The notes: generated by a model not told the origin, from the letters alone. A DNA stretch of 64,000 bases from Actinospineispora spinosispora DSM 44797 (GCF_000429025.1 NZ_AUBB01000039.1:1-64000); one strand, 5' to 3'. Shown: positions 1 through 8,715, counted from the first letter of the stretch. Translations and numbers: made by a program.

Positions 1-324
1 TTCGACATCAACGCCAAAGTCATCGTCGAAGCCGCCAACGCCGCCACCACCCCCGAAGCCGAAACCATGCTCACCGCACGCGGCATCCCCGTCATCCCCG
101 ACTTCGTCGCCAACGCCGGCGCCGCAGCCTGGGCCTGGTGGCTCCTACTCGGCCAAGTCGACGACAACCCAGAAAACTCCTTCACCAAACTCCGCACCGA
201 AATGCACAACAAAGTCGCCATGCTCCTGCACCACTGGATCACCGACCACACCCCACCCCGCCACACCGGATGGGCACTCGCACACACCGACCGCTCCGCC
301 ACCCCACCCCTGATCATCCCCTGA
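1..324 (+). CDS. Glu/Leu/Phe/Val dehydrogenase family, C-terminal fragment
   Basis: The gene is cut by the left edge of the window; 107 in-frame codons end at the TGA at 322-324. The visible residues run VEAANAATTPEAE then a stretch ending PDFVANAGAAAW, which is the nucleotide-binding C-terminal part of NAD(P)-dependent glutamate dehydrogenases and related amino-acid dehydrogenases. These enzymes interconvert an amino acid and its 2-oxo acid plus ammonium in the cytoplasm. The substrate cannot be told because the catalytic N-terminal half lies outside. Codon use is strongly C-ending and differs slightly from the next genes. A hairpin at 337-374 follows directly, and the next gene is convergent. 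Confidence 0.8.
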   Translation, partial: FDINAKVIVEAANAATTPEAETMLTARGIPVIPDFVANAGAAAWAWWLLLGQVDDNPENSFTKLRTEMHNKVAMLLHHWITDHTPPRHTGWALAHTDRSATPPLIIP

Positions 325-336
325 GTGGTCGCCCGC

Positions 337-374
337 CCGATGGCCTCGCTTCCTCGTCGAAGTGAGGCCATCGG
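337..374. terminator. hairpin between convergent genes
   Basis: Inverted repeat with arms 337-351 and 360-374 (15 bp, one G-T pair) and an 8-nt loop. It sits between the dehydrogenase stop at 324 and the convergent hydrolase stop at 378, so it probably ends transcription from both sides. There is no T-run, as is common in actinobacteria. Confidence 0.6.
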
Positions 375-377
375 TGT

Positions 378-1178
378 TCAGGGTGTGCAGAACTCGGCGA
401 CCAGCGCGGCGAAGTCGGCGGGGATCGTGTCCATCGCCATGTGAGCCTGACCGGGCATCTCGACGAGGTCGATGTGAGCGATGGCCGCGTGCGCCGCGCG
501 CGTGGACGCGCGCAGGTAACCGGGGCTCTCGGTCCCCAGGAGGAACCGAACGGGAATGCCGATGTGCTCCAGCCCCGGGTTCGGGACGTAGCTGTCGGCG
601 ACCCTTCCCTCGCGCACCATGGTGGCCGCGGCGGCGAGTCGTGCCTGCCACACCGGAGTGGCCCGCAGTGCATCGACCGTCGGGTCGTCCAGGCCGATCG
701 CCTCGTGGAAGAACGTCGTGAGAATGCCCTCGCGGTCGTTCTCGGCGAGCGACCGCGCCATTCGTTCCAGAGCACCGGCCGGGAAGACCGGCAGGCCCGG
801 TGTCGAGAACGGCGGTTCGTACAACAGGGCCCTGGTCACCGGACCGGCGCGGACCAGGGTCTCCAGCGACACCAGCGCGCCGTAGGAGTGTCCGAGTAGT
901 GCGACCGGCTCACCGATCGACTCGGTCACCGCGAGGAGGTCTTCCGCCTCGCGGTCGAGCGCGTAGTCGTCCGCTGGTCCGTCGTCGCTGAGGCCTCGGC
1001 CGCGACGATCGACCAGGTAGAGGGTGAACCGGTCGGCGAGCAGGGGCACGATCGATGCCCAGCGTGTGCGGTCGGCGGTGCCTCCGTGCACGAGGACGAG
1101 ACCAGGTCCGGTGCCCCGGCGCTCGAATCCGATGCGCGTGCCGTCCTCGGAGAGGACGCTGCCGATGGTCGATGTCAC
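378..1178 (-). CDS. alpha/beta-fold hydrolase
   Basis: A 266-aa protein of the alpha/beta hydrolase superfamily, cytoplasmic and without a signal peptide. It has the HGG oxyanion element at residues 31-33, the nucleophile elbow GHSYG at 96-100 (Ser98) and a likely catalytic His near 246 (QAHMAM). Family members hydrolyse esters, amides, epoxides or C-C bonds; nothing in the sequence or the neighbours fixes the substrate here. The start is GTG at 1178, with GGGAG about 8 bases upstream. It is divergent from the crotonase at 1244, with only 65 bp between them, so the two promoters must overlap. Family assignment is firm, function open. Confidence 0.85.
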   Translation of the reverse strand: MTSTIGSVLSEDGTRIGFERRGTGPGLVLVHGGTADRTRWASIVPLLADRFTLYLVDRRGRGLSDDGPADDYALDREAEDLLAVTESIGEPVALLGHSYGALVSLETLVRAGPVTRALLYEPPFSTPGLPVFPAGALERMARSLAENDREGILTTFFHEAIGLDDPTVDALRATPVWQARLAAAATMVREGRVADSYVPNPGLEHIGIPVRFLLGTESPGYLRASTRAAHAAIAHIDLVEMPGQAHMAMDTIPADFAALVAEFCTP

Positions 1179-1243
1179 CGTGGCTCCCGTCTGTGGGTTA
1201 CTCCGCCCGGGATTAGATTGGCAGACGTGACGGTGATTTCCCC

Positions 1244-1993
1244 ATGGCGGTGACGTCCCAGCGGCTCGGCCGCATCCTGCTCGTCCGGATGGAACGGCCG
1301 GCGAAACGCAACGCGGTCGACGCCGGGATGACCTCGGGTCTCGACGCCGCGCTCAACGAGCTGGACGATGACCCCGAACTGCTGGTCGGTGTCCTCGCCG
1401 GTACTCCGGAGGCGTTCAGCGCGGGCACCGATCTCGCGGCGGGTCCCGGTGACCCGACCGCGCGCGGCGGGAACTACGGCGTGGTGCGGCGCCGACGGTC
1501 GAGGCCGCTCATCGCGGCCGCCGAAGGGCTCGCCTATGGCGGCGGTTTCGAGATCGTGCTGGCCTGTGATCTGGTGGTTGCGTCCCGGGCGGCGCGGTTC
1601 GCGCTCCCGGAGGTGGCGCGCGGAGTGATCGCCAACTGCGGAGCACTGTTCCGGACCCATCGAGCACTGCCGCTCAATGTGGCGAAGCAGATGCTGCTGA
1701 CCGGGCAGCCGTTGAGTGCCGAGCGTGCCTACGAGCTGGGCCTGGTCAACGAGCTGACCGAGCCGGGTGGCGCGGAGACGGCGGCGCTGCGCCTCGCCGG
1801 GCAGATCGTGGCGAACGCGCCGGTCGCGGTGTCCGAGTCGTTGCGAGCGCTGGAGGCGACGGCAGCCGAGCCGGATGAACGCGGCTGGCGGGTCACCGAG
1901 GAAGCGGCCGCGAAGGTGAAGTCCTCGAACGACTACCGAGAGGGCGTCGACGCGTTCCTGGCGAAGCGCCCACCCTCCTGGACCGGCACCTGA
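1244..1993 (+). CDS. enoyl-CoA hydratase/isomerase family (crotonase) protein
   Basis: A 249-aa protein with the crotonase fold, which stabilises acyl-CoA thioester enolates. Both oxyanion-hole loops are visible: AFSAGTDL (residues 58-64) and the AYGGGFE segment (about 97-103). The first acidic catalytic position of enoyl-CoA hydratase is kept in the LPEVARG segment, but the second, normally in an A-M-E-M context, reads AKQM here, so a Gln replaces the Glu. A plain hydratase reaction is therefore uncertain; isomerase, hydrolase or decarboxylase activity is as likely. It stands alone between a divergent hydrolase and the NERD gene. Confidence 0.85.
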   Translation: MAVTSQRLGRILLVRMERPAKRNAVDAGMTSGLDAALNELDDDPELLVGVLAGTPEAFSAGTDLAAGPGDPTARGGNYGVVRRRRSRPLIAAAEGLAYGGGFEIVLACDLVVASRAARFALPEVARGVIANCGALFRTHRALPLNVAKQMLLTGQPLSAERAYELGLVNELTEPGGAETAALRLAGQIVANAPVAVSESLRALEATAAEPDERGWRVTEEAAAKVKSSNDYREGVDAFLAKRPPSWTGT

Positions 1994-2068
1994 CCGCCTC
2001 TCGCCGCGATGAGCACGGGGTGGGGCTCAGGACCGGAAACTGTCGGTGGGGGGTGGGACTCTCGGGGC

Positions 2069-3148
2069 ATGGGAGACGCGCCGTGGAGAGACCTCGTTCT
2101 GAACGTCGCCGGCGGCCAGGTGGTGCGCGAGGCGAATCGCCGGCACCGCGTCGACGGTCCGGGTGCCGACTGGTCATGGCGGGTCGGCGCCGAGGGTGAG
2201 CACCTCGTCGCGGACGCCCTGATCGGGCTCGTTCGGCCGTCCCGGCTCGACCGGCTGCGGCATCGGACGCCCGGCTGGTGGGTGTTGCACTCGGTGCCGA
2301 CGGGCGACGGCGGCTCGGACATCGATCATCTGCTCGGCGGGCCCGGTGGTGTGGTCACGATCAACACGAAGCACCATCGAGGCCGCCGGGTGCTGATCGA
2401 GGGCGACGCGGTGATCGTCGACCGGCGGCGCACCGAGTATGTGGCAAGGGCCCGTACCGAGGCCGAGGATGCCGCTCGCCTGTTACGCCGGGCGCTTGCG
2501 CGGAACGGCCGTACATCGGTCGCCGAGCATCTCGTGGTGCGCCCCATGGTGGCGGTGGTGGGCGCCCGGGTCCTTGACTCCGGCCGTCCGGGTGGGGTGA
2601 TCGTCACCAACTCCGCGAGCCTGGAGATGTGTCTGCGCGCGCTGCCGTCGCGGCTGACGAGGGACGAGGTCGCCTCGGTGTTCGAGGTGGCCCGGCGGTC
2701 CACCACCTGGCAGGGCCACCAGCCCGAGCCGAGAGAGTCGTGGGGCGTTCCCACGATGTTCCGCTCGCCCGACTTCGCGCTGCTCGACCCGGACGGGTCG
2801 CTCAGCTACGAGCAGTGCCGACCCGGAGAGGCACTGGAGGATGCCGTCCGGCGCCATCTGAAGGGCGACCCGCGCACGACCGCACGATTTCCGCTCGGCT
2901 CGGACGCGGATCACACCGGTCCATTGGAGGTCTGGCACCGGGAACCGTTCACCGCGGACATGGCGGACAACGAGCTGGCCGACCGGGTACTCGGGGCGCT
3001 GAGTCCACAGGTCGCGGCCGGCTGGGCCGGACCGGTCGCGATCTCGATGCGGGCCGGCTCGTCAGGAGGTCACGCTCCGCCGCTGACCGCCGACGTGTGT
3101 GCCGTGCTCGACCAGGCCCGGGCGTCCGCCAGCCGTAATCGGGTGTGA
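2069..3148 (+). CDS. NERD domain protein
   Basis: A NERD (nuclease-related) domain occupies roughly the first 150 residues. A glycine-rich GAEGEH start and the segment DIDHLLGGPGGVVTINTKHH give the typical acidic-then-lysine nuclease-like core. The remaining 200 residues have no domain I recognise; they may bind nucleic acid or a partner. I place the start at ATG 2069, preceded by a GGGGTGGGA purine-rich stretch, giving 359 aa. An earlier in-frame ATG at 2009 would add 20 low-complexity residues. NERD proteins are common in actinobacteria and most are uncharacterised. The gene is probably monocistronic, although it points towards the tRNA synthetase gene 165 bp downstream. Confidence 0.75.
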   Translation: MGDAPWRDLVLNVAGGQVVREANRRHRVDGPGADWSWRVGAEGEHLVADALIGLVRPSRLDRLRHRTPGWWVLHSVPTGDGGSDIDHLLGGPGGVVTINTKHHRGRRVLIEGDAVIVDRRRTEYVARARTEAEDAARLLRRALARNGRTSVAEHLVVRPMVAVVGARVLDSGRPGGVIVTNSASLEMCLRALPSRLTRDEVASVFEVARRSTTWQGHQPEPRESWGVPTMFRSPDFALLDPDGSLSYEQCRPGEALEDAVRRHLKGDPRTTARFPLGSDADHTGPLEVWHREPFTADMADNELADRVLGALSPQVAAGWAGPVAISMRAGSSGGHAPPLTADVCAVLDQARASASRNRV

Positions 3149-3313
3149 CCGGACGCCTGACGCGGCTATCGTGTCGTTCATGCAGCGCGTTGCCGTCACG
3201 ACCACGCCGGACACCATCCCGGCGCGGTAGACGCACGCGACCAAGCCCCGGGGTGAACATCCCGGGTGGGTTTGCCCTGCGTTGTTCTCCCTGGAACATC
3301 CGAGGGGAACGTC

Positions 3314-4528
3314 ATGATCGACCATCGCTCGCTGGGCCGCGAGCTGGAGCTCTTCGGCTCCGACCCGCTCATCGGCGCCGGTCTGCCGTACTGGCTGCCG
3401 GCGGGTGTAGCCGTCCGGTCGAGCATCGAGGACTACCTGCGGCGAGTGGAACGGCGGGCCGGATACCAGCACGTCTACTCGCCGGTGCTGGCCAGACGTC
3501 AGCTGTTCGAGCTGTCGGGCCACTGGGCGCACTACCGCGACGACATGTTCCCGCCGATGCCGGACGGTGGCGAGGACAGCGAGCTCGTGCTGCGACCGAG
3601 CCTGTGCCCCGGCCACGCCCTGATCTACCGGTCACACCCGCGCAGCTACCGTGATCTGCCGGTCCGTCTCGCTGAGCTGGGGCCGATGTTCAGGGCTGAA
3701 GCCTCGGGGGTCCTGGGCGGGCTGACCAGGGTCCGCGCGATCCAGCTCAACGACGCTCACATCTTCGCCCGGCACGAGCAGGTCGCCGACGAGGTCCACG
3801 CCGTGCTGAACCTGATCGAGGAGGCCTACGGCGCGCTCGGTATCCGGGCGCACCGGTTCCGGTTGTCGCTGCGCGGCCACAGCGCCAAGTACGTGGACGA
3901 CCCGGGCATGTGGGACCTCGGCGAACAGGCGCTGGCGAGGGTGCTCGTCGAGCGCGGGCTCGACCACGACTCGGTGCCCGGCGAGGGCGCGTTCTACGGT
4001 CCGAAGATCGACATTCAGATCGTCGATCCCTCCGGCCGGGAGTCGACCCTCTCGACCGTGCAGCTCGATTACTTCCAGCCGGAGCGGTTCGGTCTCGGTT
4101 ACGTCGGCCGTGACCAGGTGGTGCGGCGGCCGGTGATGATCCATCACAGCATCGTCGGCAGCCTGGAACGACTGGTCGCACATCTCATCGAGGTACATGA
4201 GGGTGTGTTCCCCACGTGGCTGGCACCGTGTCAGGTGGCGATTCTCCCGGTGGGTGACGAGCAAATGCACGCGGCGGCGTCGTTGCACGGGCGACTGATC
4301 GAACTCGATGTGCGCGCATCAGTCGTCGCACCGGACCGTGGGACCCTCGGCGGACGAATCCGGGCGCATCGCCGCGTTCCGTACCTTGCGGTTGTCGGCG
4401 ACCGGGAGGTCGCCGACAACCTGGTCTCACTGCGACTGCGCGATGGCTCCCGGCTCGATCAGCATCCCCCGCAGGCAGCGATCGAGCGGATCATCGAGGT
4501 GATCAGCCGCCGTGCGCACAACCCGTGA
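3314..4528 (+). CDS. threonyl-tRNA synthetase-like, short form without TGS and editing domains
   Basis: A 404-aa class II aminoacyl-tRNA synthetase made of a ThrRS catalytic core (about residues 20-300) and an anticodon-binding domain (about 305-404). A normal bacterial ThrRS has about 640-690 residues; the N-terminal TGS and editing domains are absent here. The three zinc ligands of the threonine pocket are kept: Cys98 in CPGH, His149 in NDAHIF and His277 in PVMIHH, with spacing like the E. coli enzyme (C334/H385/H511). Motifs RDLPVRLAELG and YGPKID are also present, so it is likely active. The start is ATG 3314 with AGGGGAAC just upstream; a longer reading frame from 3266 lacks a ribosome site. 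It is probably a second, accessory ThrRS. Similar extra copies give resistance to ThrRS inhibitors in some producers, but no such cluster is visible here. Confidence 0.85.
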   Translation: MIDHRSLGRELELFGSDPLIGAGLPYWLPAGVAVRSSIEDYLRRVERRAGYQHVYSPVLARRQLFELSGHWAHYRDDMFPPMPDGGEDSELVLRPSLCPGHALIYRSHPRSYRDLPVRLAELGPMFRAEASGVLGGLTRVRAIQLNDAHIFARHEQVADEVHAVLNLIEEAYGALGIRAHRFRLSLRGHSAKYVDDPGMWDLGEQALARVLVERGLDHDSVPGEGAFYGPKIDIQIVDPSGRESTLSTVQLDYFQPERFGLGYVGRDQVVRRPVMIHHSIVGSLERLVAHLIEVHEGVFPTWLAPCQVAILPVGDEQMHAAASLHGRLIELDVRASVVAPDRGTLGGRIRAHRRVPYLAVVGDREVADNLVSLRLRDGSRLDQHPPQAAIERIIEVISRRAHNP

Positions 4529-4543
4529 GTGGGACCGGCCGCT

Positions 4544-4597
4544 CACACCCGTGAGTGGCGAGTGGTCCCCTGAGACCACTCGCCACTCACGGGTGTG
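4544..4597. terminator. long perfect palindrome, GTGAGTGG family
   Basis: Arms 4544-4567 and 4574-4597 pair perfectly over 24 bp around a 6-nt loop (CCCTGA). It lies between the convergent ThrRS-like and SnoaL-like genes, so it should act as a bidirectional terminator. The core CCGTGAGTGGCGAGTGGTCC recurs in the palindrome at 25921-25980. Confidence 0.75.
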
Positions 4598-4619
4598 GCC
4601 TGCTCTTGTGCGGCAGGTG

Positions 4620-5009
4620 TCAGAACGGCAGGTCGTGCCCGGAAAGCCTGCGGAACTCGGCCGTGTCGAAGTTGATGTAGTTCTCGCGGACCTGGCCGTC
4701 TCGTACCGTGATGCAGTCGGCGCCGTCCAGCTGGAACGGGCCGTTCGAACCCGTCGCGTGCATGACCCAGCGGACGAAGCCGAACTCGCCGTTCATGGCG
4801 CCCGCGTGCACCTCCAGGTGGATGTCCGGGAGGAGCGCCATGAGATCGACGAGCGCCTTGATGTAGTCGTCGGCGCCGCGCATCTTCCGGTTGCCCGGCC
4901 AGTGCCCGACGACGTCCTCGGTCACGAAGCCGGGCAGCGGGGCGGGATCCGGCGCCGCCCAGAACTGGGCGAACAGCTCGGGCGTCCAGCCGGTCACGGT
5001 GTCCGTCAT
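4620..5009 (-). CDS. SnoaL-like / NTF2-fold protein
   Basis: A 129-aa protein with the pattern of SnoaL-type small cone-shaped alpha+beta barrels: an N-terminal helix with a WAAPDP segment, then GHWPGNRKMRGADDYIKAL, and a C-terminal strand with GQVRENYINFD. Such proteins act as cyclases, isomerases or small ligand-binding domains, and the substrate cannot be read from sequence. The start is the ATG at 5009; upstream residues in the same frame belong to a non-coding extension. It is the last gene of the minus-strand methylamine gene series, 104 bp after the permease, and may or may not be co-transcribed. Confidence 0.7.
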   Translation of the reverse strand: MTDTVTGWTPELFAQFWAAPDPAPLPGFVTEDVVGHWPGNRKMRGADDYIKALVDLMALLPDIHLEVHAGAMNGEFGFVRWVMHATGSNGPFQLDGADCITVRDGQVRENYINFDTAEFRRLSGHDLPF

Positions 5010-5113
5010 GTCATCCTCACAATCAGTCGGTGTCGACCTCGGGTGAGAACGAGCATCATGGAACCGCTGTATGAAGTCGATTACCCCACAGGTAACCGAC
5101 TGCCCTCCCGGTG

Positions 5114-6706
5114 TCAGGCCAGGAGCTGACCGATCACCACGGTGACCACACCTCCGGCCAGGACCAGGTACGGCAGGACGCCCGCCTTCCGGGTGGCCGC
5201 CGTGGCTGTGGGGGCACTGCCCTCGCTCGCGGGGGCGTACATCGACGGTGGGAACCGGCCTTTGTCCCGCACGTAGTGCCGGAACGCGAACACCGGGACG
5301 ATCAGGGCGGCGAACACGAGGCCGGTGAGCAGCGCGCCCTGACCCCAGACGTTGGCGCCCCACCCCATCAGCAGTGCGTTGAAGAACGCGAGCACGGCTC
5401 CGACCGCGATCAGGGCGGTGGGCGCCCGCCACGGTCGGGGCAGCGCCGCGTTGTCGACCCGGTGCAGCCAGCCCGCGTTGAGATTCAGGAAGTTGAAGAT
5501 CATGTAGCACACGGTGGAGGCCGCGAGCACGAACACGTAGTCGCTCATCAGCAGCAGGATCAGGTTGAAGCCCAGGTCGGTCCACATCGCCCGCGCCGGT
5601 GCGCCGTGGCGGTTGGCCTTGCCGAGGTAGCGGGGCAGCCACCCGTCGACCGAGCCCTGGTAAAGCGTCCTGGACGATCCCGCCATCGTGGTCATGATCG
5701 ACAACAGCAGGGCCAGGACCAGCATCACCACGAGCAGGTTGCCGATCACCGCGCCGCCGCCGACCATGTCGACCATCGCGGCCCCGACCCCGGTGTTGTC
5801 CACGATCGGCTTGCTGACCAGGCGGTCCAGACCCAGCGCGCCCTGGAAGCTGACCGGAACGAGGATGTACATCACGAGGCAGACCAGCCCGGAGGCGAAG
5901 ATCGCCTTGACCGTGTCGCGTCCCGGGTCCTTCAGCTCACTCGTGTAGCAGACCGACGTCTCGAACGCGTAGGCCGACCAGGCAGCGAGGAACAGCCCGC
6001 CGGCGAACAGTGTCAGACCGGCGTGGTCCCACGCCCCGCTGATCGGGACGAACGGGGTGAAGTTGCGGCTCACCACGTCGCCGGTGAGCATCGGAACGAC
6101 CCCGACCACGAGCAGCGGCACCAGCACCGCGAGCCCGACGACCGTCTGGACCTTCGCCGCGCGCAGGATGCCGTGGTGCTGCAGCGCGAACACCAGCAGC
6201 AGCAACGCGGCCGCGATCACGAACTGCGCATTGACCCGCAGCTCCAGGCCGTCCTTGAGCGCGGTGAGGTCCACCAGACTCAGCGACCAGGTGTTGATCG
6301 CGGCATCGGCGGGGAACAACGCGGTCAGCAGATAGCCGGCCGCGAGCCCGGAGCCGATGGTGAGCACCGGTGACCAGGCCAGCCAGTTGCACCACACCGA
6401 CACCGGTGCCACGAACTTGGAGTACGGAGCCCAGGCCATCGCCCCGTACACCGATGCTCCGCCGGACTTGTTCGGGAACAGGCCGGCGATCTCGGCGTAG
6501 GTGAAGCTCTGGACCAGCCCGAGCGTCACCGAGAGCGCCCACACCGCGATCGAGACGGTGCCGACGGTCGAGGAGATCGAGCCGATGGAGAACAACACCA
6601 GGGCCGGCACGCCGCTCGCCACCCAGAACGCGCCGGTCCAGGTGATCGAGCGGGGGAGAGCCCTCTCCTGCTCGGTGGATACGTGCACCTTCGAGGTCTC
6701 GGCCAT
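5114..6706 (-). CDS. APC-superfamily amino-acid permease
   Basis: A 530-aa integral membrane protein with about 12-13 hydrophobic segments. Near the N-terminus it has the APC signature region SITWTGAFWVASGVP and GLFPNKSGGASVYGA, the conserved unwound-helix area that binds substrate. APC permeases move amino acids or amines by ion symport or exchange. Its place downstream of the methylamine genes suggests uptake of an amine, glutamate or a gamma-glutamyl compound, which is inference. The start is ATG 6706, with AGGAG (from CAGGAGCCGG) directly upstream; an upstream in-frame ATG at 6784 runs through a hairpin and is rejected. The hairpin at 6746-6789 separates it from the preceding gene. Confidence 0.85.
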   Translation of the reverse strand: MAETSKVHVSTEQERALPRSITWTGAFWVASGVPALVLFSIGSISSTVGTVSIAVWALSVTLGLVQSFTYAEIAGLFPNKSGGASVYGAMAWAPYSKFVAPVSVWCNWLAWSPVLTIGSGLAAGYLLTALFPADAAINTWSLSLVDLTALKDGLELRVNAQFVIAAALLLLVFALQHHGILRAAKVQTVVGLAVLVPLLVVGVVPMLTGDVVSRNFTPFVPISGAWDHAGLTLFAGGLFLAAWSAYAFETSVCYTSELKDPGRDTVKAIFASGLVCLVMYILVPVSFQGALGLDRLVSKPIVDNTGVGAAMVDMVGGGAVIGNLLVVMLVLALLLSIMTTMAGSSRTLYQGSVDGWLPRYLGKANRHGAPARAMWTDLGFNLILLLMSDYVFVLAASTVCYMIFNFLNLNAGWLHRVDNAALPRPWRAPTALIAVGAVLAFFNALLMGWGANVWGQGALLTGLVFAALIVPVFAFRHYVRDKGRFPPSMYAPASEGSAPTATAATRKAGVLPYLVLAGGVVTVVIGQLLA

Positions 6707-6745
6707 GGCCGGCTCCTGGTGTGTGTCATTCGGTGTGGTGGTGGA

Positions 6746-6789
6746 GCCGTGAGTGTTCCGGGCTGCGCCGGCAACCCGGAACACTCACG
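6746..6789 (-). terminator. hairpin upstream of the permease gene
   Basis: Perfect 16-bp arms 6746-6761 and 6774-6789, each with CGTGAGTG at its outer end, and a 12-nt loop. It lies 4 bp after the stop of the 158-aa gene and before the permease start on the same strand, so it probably attenuates or ends the mgs transcript. Confidence 0.6.
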
Positions 6790-6792
6790 GAG

Positions 6793-7269
6793 TCAGTGGC
6801 CGGAGGGTTCCCAACCGGTCAGTTCGGGTGGCGTCCAGTTCTCGCCGACCGTGGCCGAGCCGGCGAGCCAGGAGCCCAGCTCCGGCTGCGCGAACTTGGC
6901 GTGCTTGTGCTTCAGCCAGATGCCGTAGGAGTTGCCCTCCTGCAGGTGCTTGATCAGCACCTTGCGCGCGTAGGTGTCCTCCTCACCCGCCGGGATGTCG
7001 AAGTGAATCTTCAGGAAGGCGTTGGTGTAGCGGTCGAAGACGGCCGCGACACCGTCCTCGGTCATCAGGTGCACGTCCTCCAGCCAGTTCAGGTCCTCGC
7101 CTGGTGTCGACGCCATGAGATCGACGTCGTCGACGAGCGTCCGGTCGAACTGGTAGGGAAACGTCCGGCCGGTCAGCTCCTCCGTGTCGATGCCCGTCCG
7201 GTTGGTGAGCCGGCGGGCGGCCGGGTCGAACGGAGACTTGGTCAGCTGCAGGTCGGTCGGCTCAGACAT
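6793..7269 (-). CDS. conserved-looking unknown protein of the N-methylglutamate synthase operon
   Basis: A 158-aa soluble protein that I do not recognise. It is acidic, rich in Trp, His and Asp, with no membrane segment and no Cys motif; a charged stretch IWLKHKHAKFAQPELGSW lies in the C-terminal third. Its ATG at 7269 overlaps the stop of mgsC by 8 bp, so it is translationally coupled to the glutamate-synthase-like FMN subunit. That tight coupling suggests a structural or assembly role in the same enzyme, or a step on gamma-glutamylmethylamide or N-methylglutamate. No function is claimed. Confidence 0.75.
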   Translation of the reverse strand: MSEPTDLQLTKSPFDPAARRLTNRTGIDTEELTGRTFPYQFDRTLVDDVDLMASTPGEDLNWLEDVHLMTEDGVAAVFDRYTNAFLKIHFDIPAGEEDTYARKVLIKHLQEGNSYGIWLKHKHAKFAQPELGSWLAGSATVGENWTPPELTGWEPSGH

Positions 7270-8680
7270 CGCGCAGCCCCCGTCCGGTGTCGTTCGCCAG
7301 CTGCTTCTCCAACAGGGCCTTGATCTCGCCGAGGGTGCGTTCCTCGGTGACCCCGGGGATATAGTTGGTGCCGGCGAGCGGCACCTTCGCCATCGCGGCG
7401 GCCTCGGTGGTCAGCGCGCACAGGTCCTCCGGCTCGAGGCTGTGGACGTTGGTCTTGCCGCAGGCCCTGGCGAGCATCTGGACCTCGAGCGTGAGTGTGT
7501 GCAGGAAGTTGTAGACCCGCTCGGCCGCGGCCTCGACCTCCAGCCGAGCGCGCAGCTCGGGGTCCTGGGTCGCCACGCCGACGGGGCAGCGACCGGTGTG
7601 GCAGTGATAGCACTGCCCGGCCTTGACCCCCATGGTCCCCTCGTAGTCGGTGACGCCCGGGATCTCCTTGTTGCAGTTCAGCGCCATGAGCGAGGAGTGG
7701 CCGATGGCGATCGCGGTGGCGCCCAGCGCGAGTGCCTTGGCCACGTCACCACCGTTGCGGATGCCGCCCGCGACGACGAGGTCGATCTCGTCGGCGAGGC
7801 CCACGTCCTCCAGGGCACGCCGGGCCTCGGGGATCGCGGCCATCAGCGGGATGCCGGTCTCTTCCGCCGCGATGTGCGGGCCGGCACCGGTGCCGCCCTC
7901 CGCGCCGTCCAGGTAGATGACATCGGGACCGCACTTGGCGGCCATCCGCACGTCGTCGTAGACGCGGGCTGCGCCGAGCTTGAGCTGGATGGGTACCTGG
8001 TAGTCCGTGGCCTCGCGGATCTCCTGGATCTTCAGCGACAGGTCGTCGGGCCCCAGCCAGTCCGGGTGCCGCGCCGGGCTGCGCTGGTCGATGCCCGGTG
8101 GCAGCGACCGCATCTCGGCGACCTGCTCGGTGACCTTCTGTCCCATGAGGTGACCGCCGAGACCGACCTTGCAGCCCTGGCCGATGAAGAACTCCACGCC
8201 GTCGGCGAGCATCAGGTGGTGCGGGTTGAAGCCGTACCGGCTCTGGATGACCTGGTAGTACCACTTGGTGGACAGGTCTCGCTCCGGGGGGATCATGCCG
8301 CCCTCACCGGAACACGTCGCGGTGCCTGCCATCGAGGCGCCCTTGGCGAGCGCCATCTTCGCTTCGAGCGACAACGCGCCGAAGCTCATGCCGGTGATGT
8401 AGATCGGGATGTCGAGCTCGAGGGGCTTTTTGGCGAACCGGGCACCCAGGACCGTCTTGGTCTCGCACTTCTCCCGGTAGCCCTCGATGACGAACCGGGT
8501 CAGTGTGCCGGGCAGGAACATCAGCTCGTCCCAGTGCGGGATGGGCTTGAACATCGAGAACCCGCGCATCCGGTACCGGCCCAGCTCGGACTTGGTATGG
8601 ATGTCGTTGATCACTTCAGGGGTGAAGATGCGGCTGTGGCCGAGGATGTTCTTCGCCGCCGCGCCGTTCTCACTACTCAT
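7262..8680 (-). CDS. mgsC: N-methylglutamate synthase subunit C (glutamate-synthase FMN domain)
   Basis: A 472-aa protein equivalent to the FMN-binding synthase domain of glutamate synthase (GltB2/GlxD type). Visible features are ITGMSFGALS, DGAEGGTGAGP (FMN phosphate and substrate region), VAGGIRNGGDVAKALALGA and the iron-sulfur motif CYHCHTGRCPVGVATQ. In the N-methylglutamate pathway this subunit, with MgsA and MgsB, turns gamma-glutamylmethylamide or methylamine plus glutamate into N-methylglutamate. The start is ATG 8680 after a GAGGAG site. It lies 35 bp downstream of mgsB in the minus-strand operon gmaS-mgsA-mgsB-mgsC. Placement next to gmaS, not gltD, argues against ordinary glutamate synthase. 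Confidence 0.9.
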   Translation of the reverse strand: MSSENGAAAKNILGHSRIFTPEVINDIHTKSELGRYRMRGFSMFKPIPHWDELMFLPGTLTRFVIEGYREKCETKTVLGARFAKKPLELDIPIYITGMSFGALSLEAKMALAKGASMAGTATCSGEGGMIPPERDLSTKWYYQVIQSRYGFNPHHLMLADGVEFFIGQGCKVGLGGHLMGQKVTEQVAEMRSLPPGIDQRSPARHPDWLGPDDLSLKIQEIREATDYQVPIQLKLGAARVYDDVRMAAKCGPDVIYLDGAEGGTGAGPHIAAEETGIPLMAAIPEARRALEDVGLADEIDLVVAGGIRNGGDVAKALALGATAIAIGHSSLMALNCNKEIPGVTDYEGTMGVKAGQCYHCHTGRCPVGVATQDPELRARLEVEAAAERVYNFLHTLTLEVQMLARACGKTNVHSLEPEDLCALTTEAAAMAKVPLAGTNYIPGVTEERTLGEIKALLEKQLANDTGRGLRDV

Positions 8681-8715
8681 GGAAGCTCCTCGCGTACGTG
8701 GTGGGATCGGCGCGA

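Noticed and set aside
3240..3313. Possible T-box leader before the ThrRS-like gene
   Set aside because: A GGGTGGGTTTGCCC stretch recalls the T-box antiterminator bulge, but the expected sequence is not matched and no specifier loop can be drawn.
5114..6784. Longer permease start at 6784
   Set aside because: The extension runs through the 6746-6789 hairpin and has no ribosome site; ATG 6706 has AGGAG.
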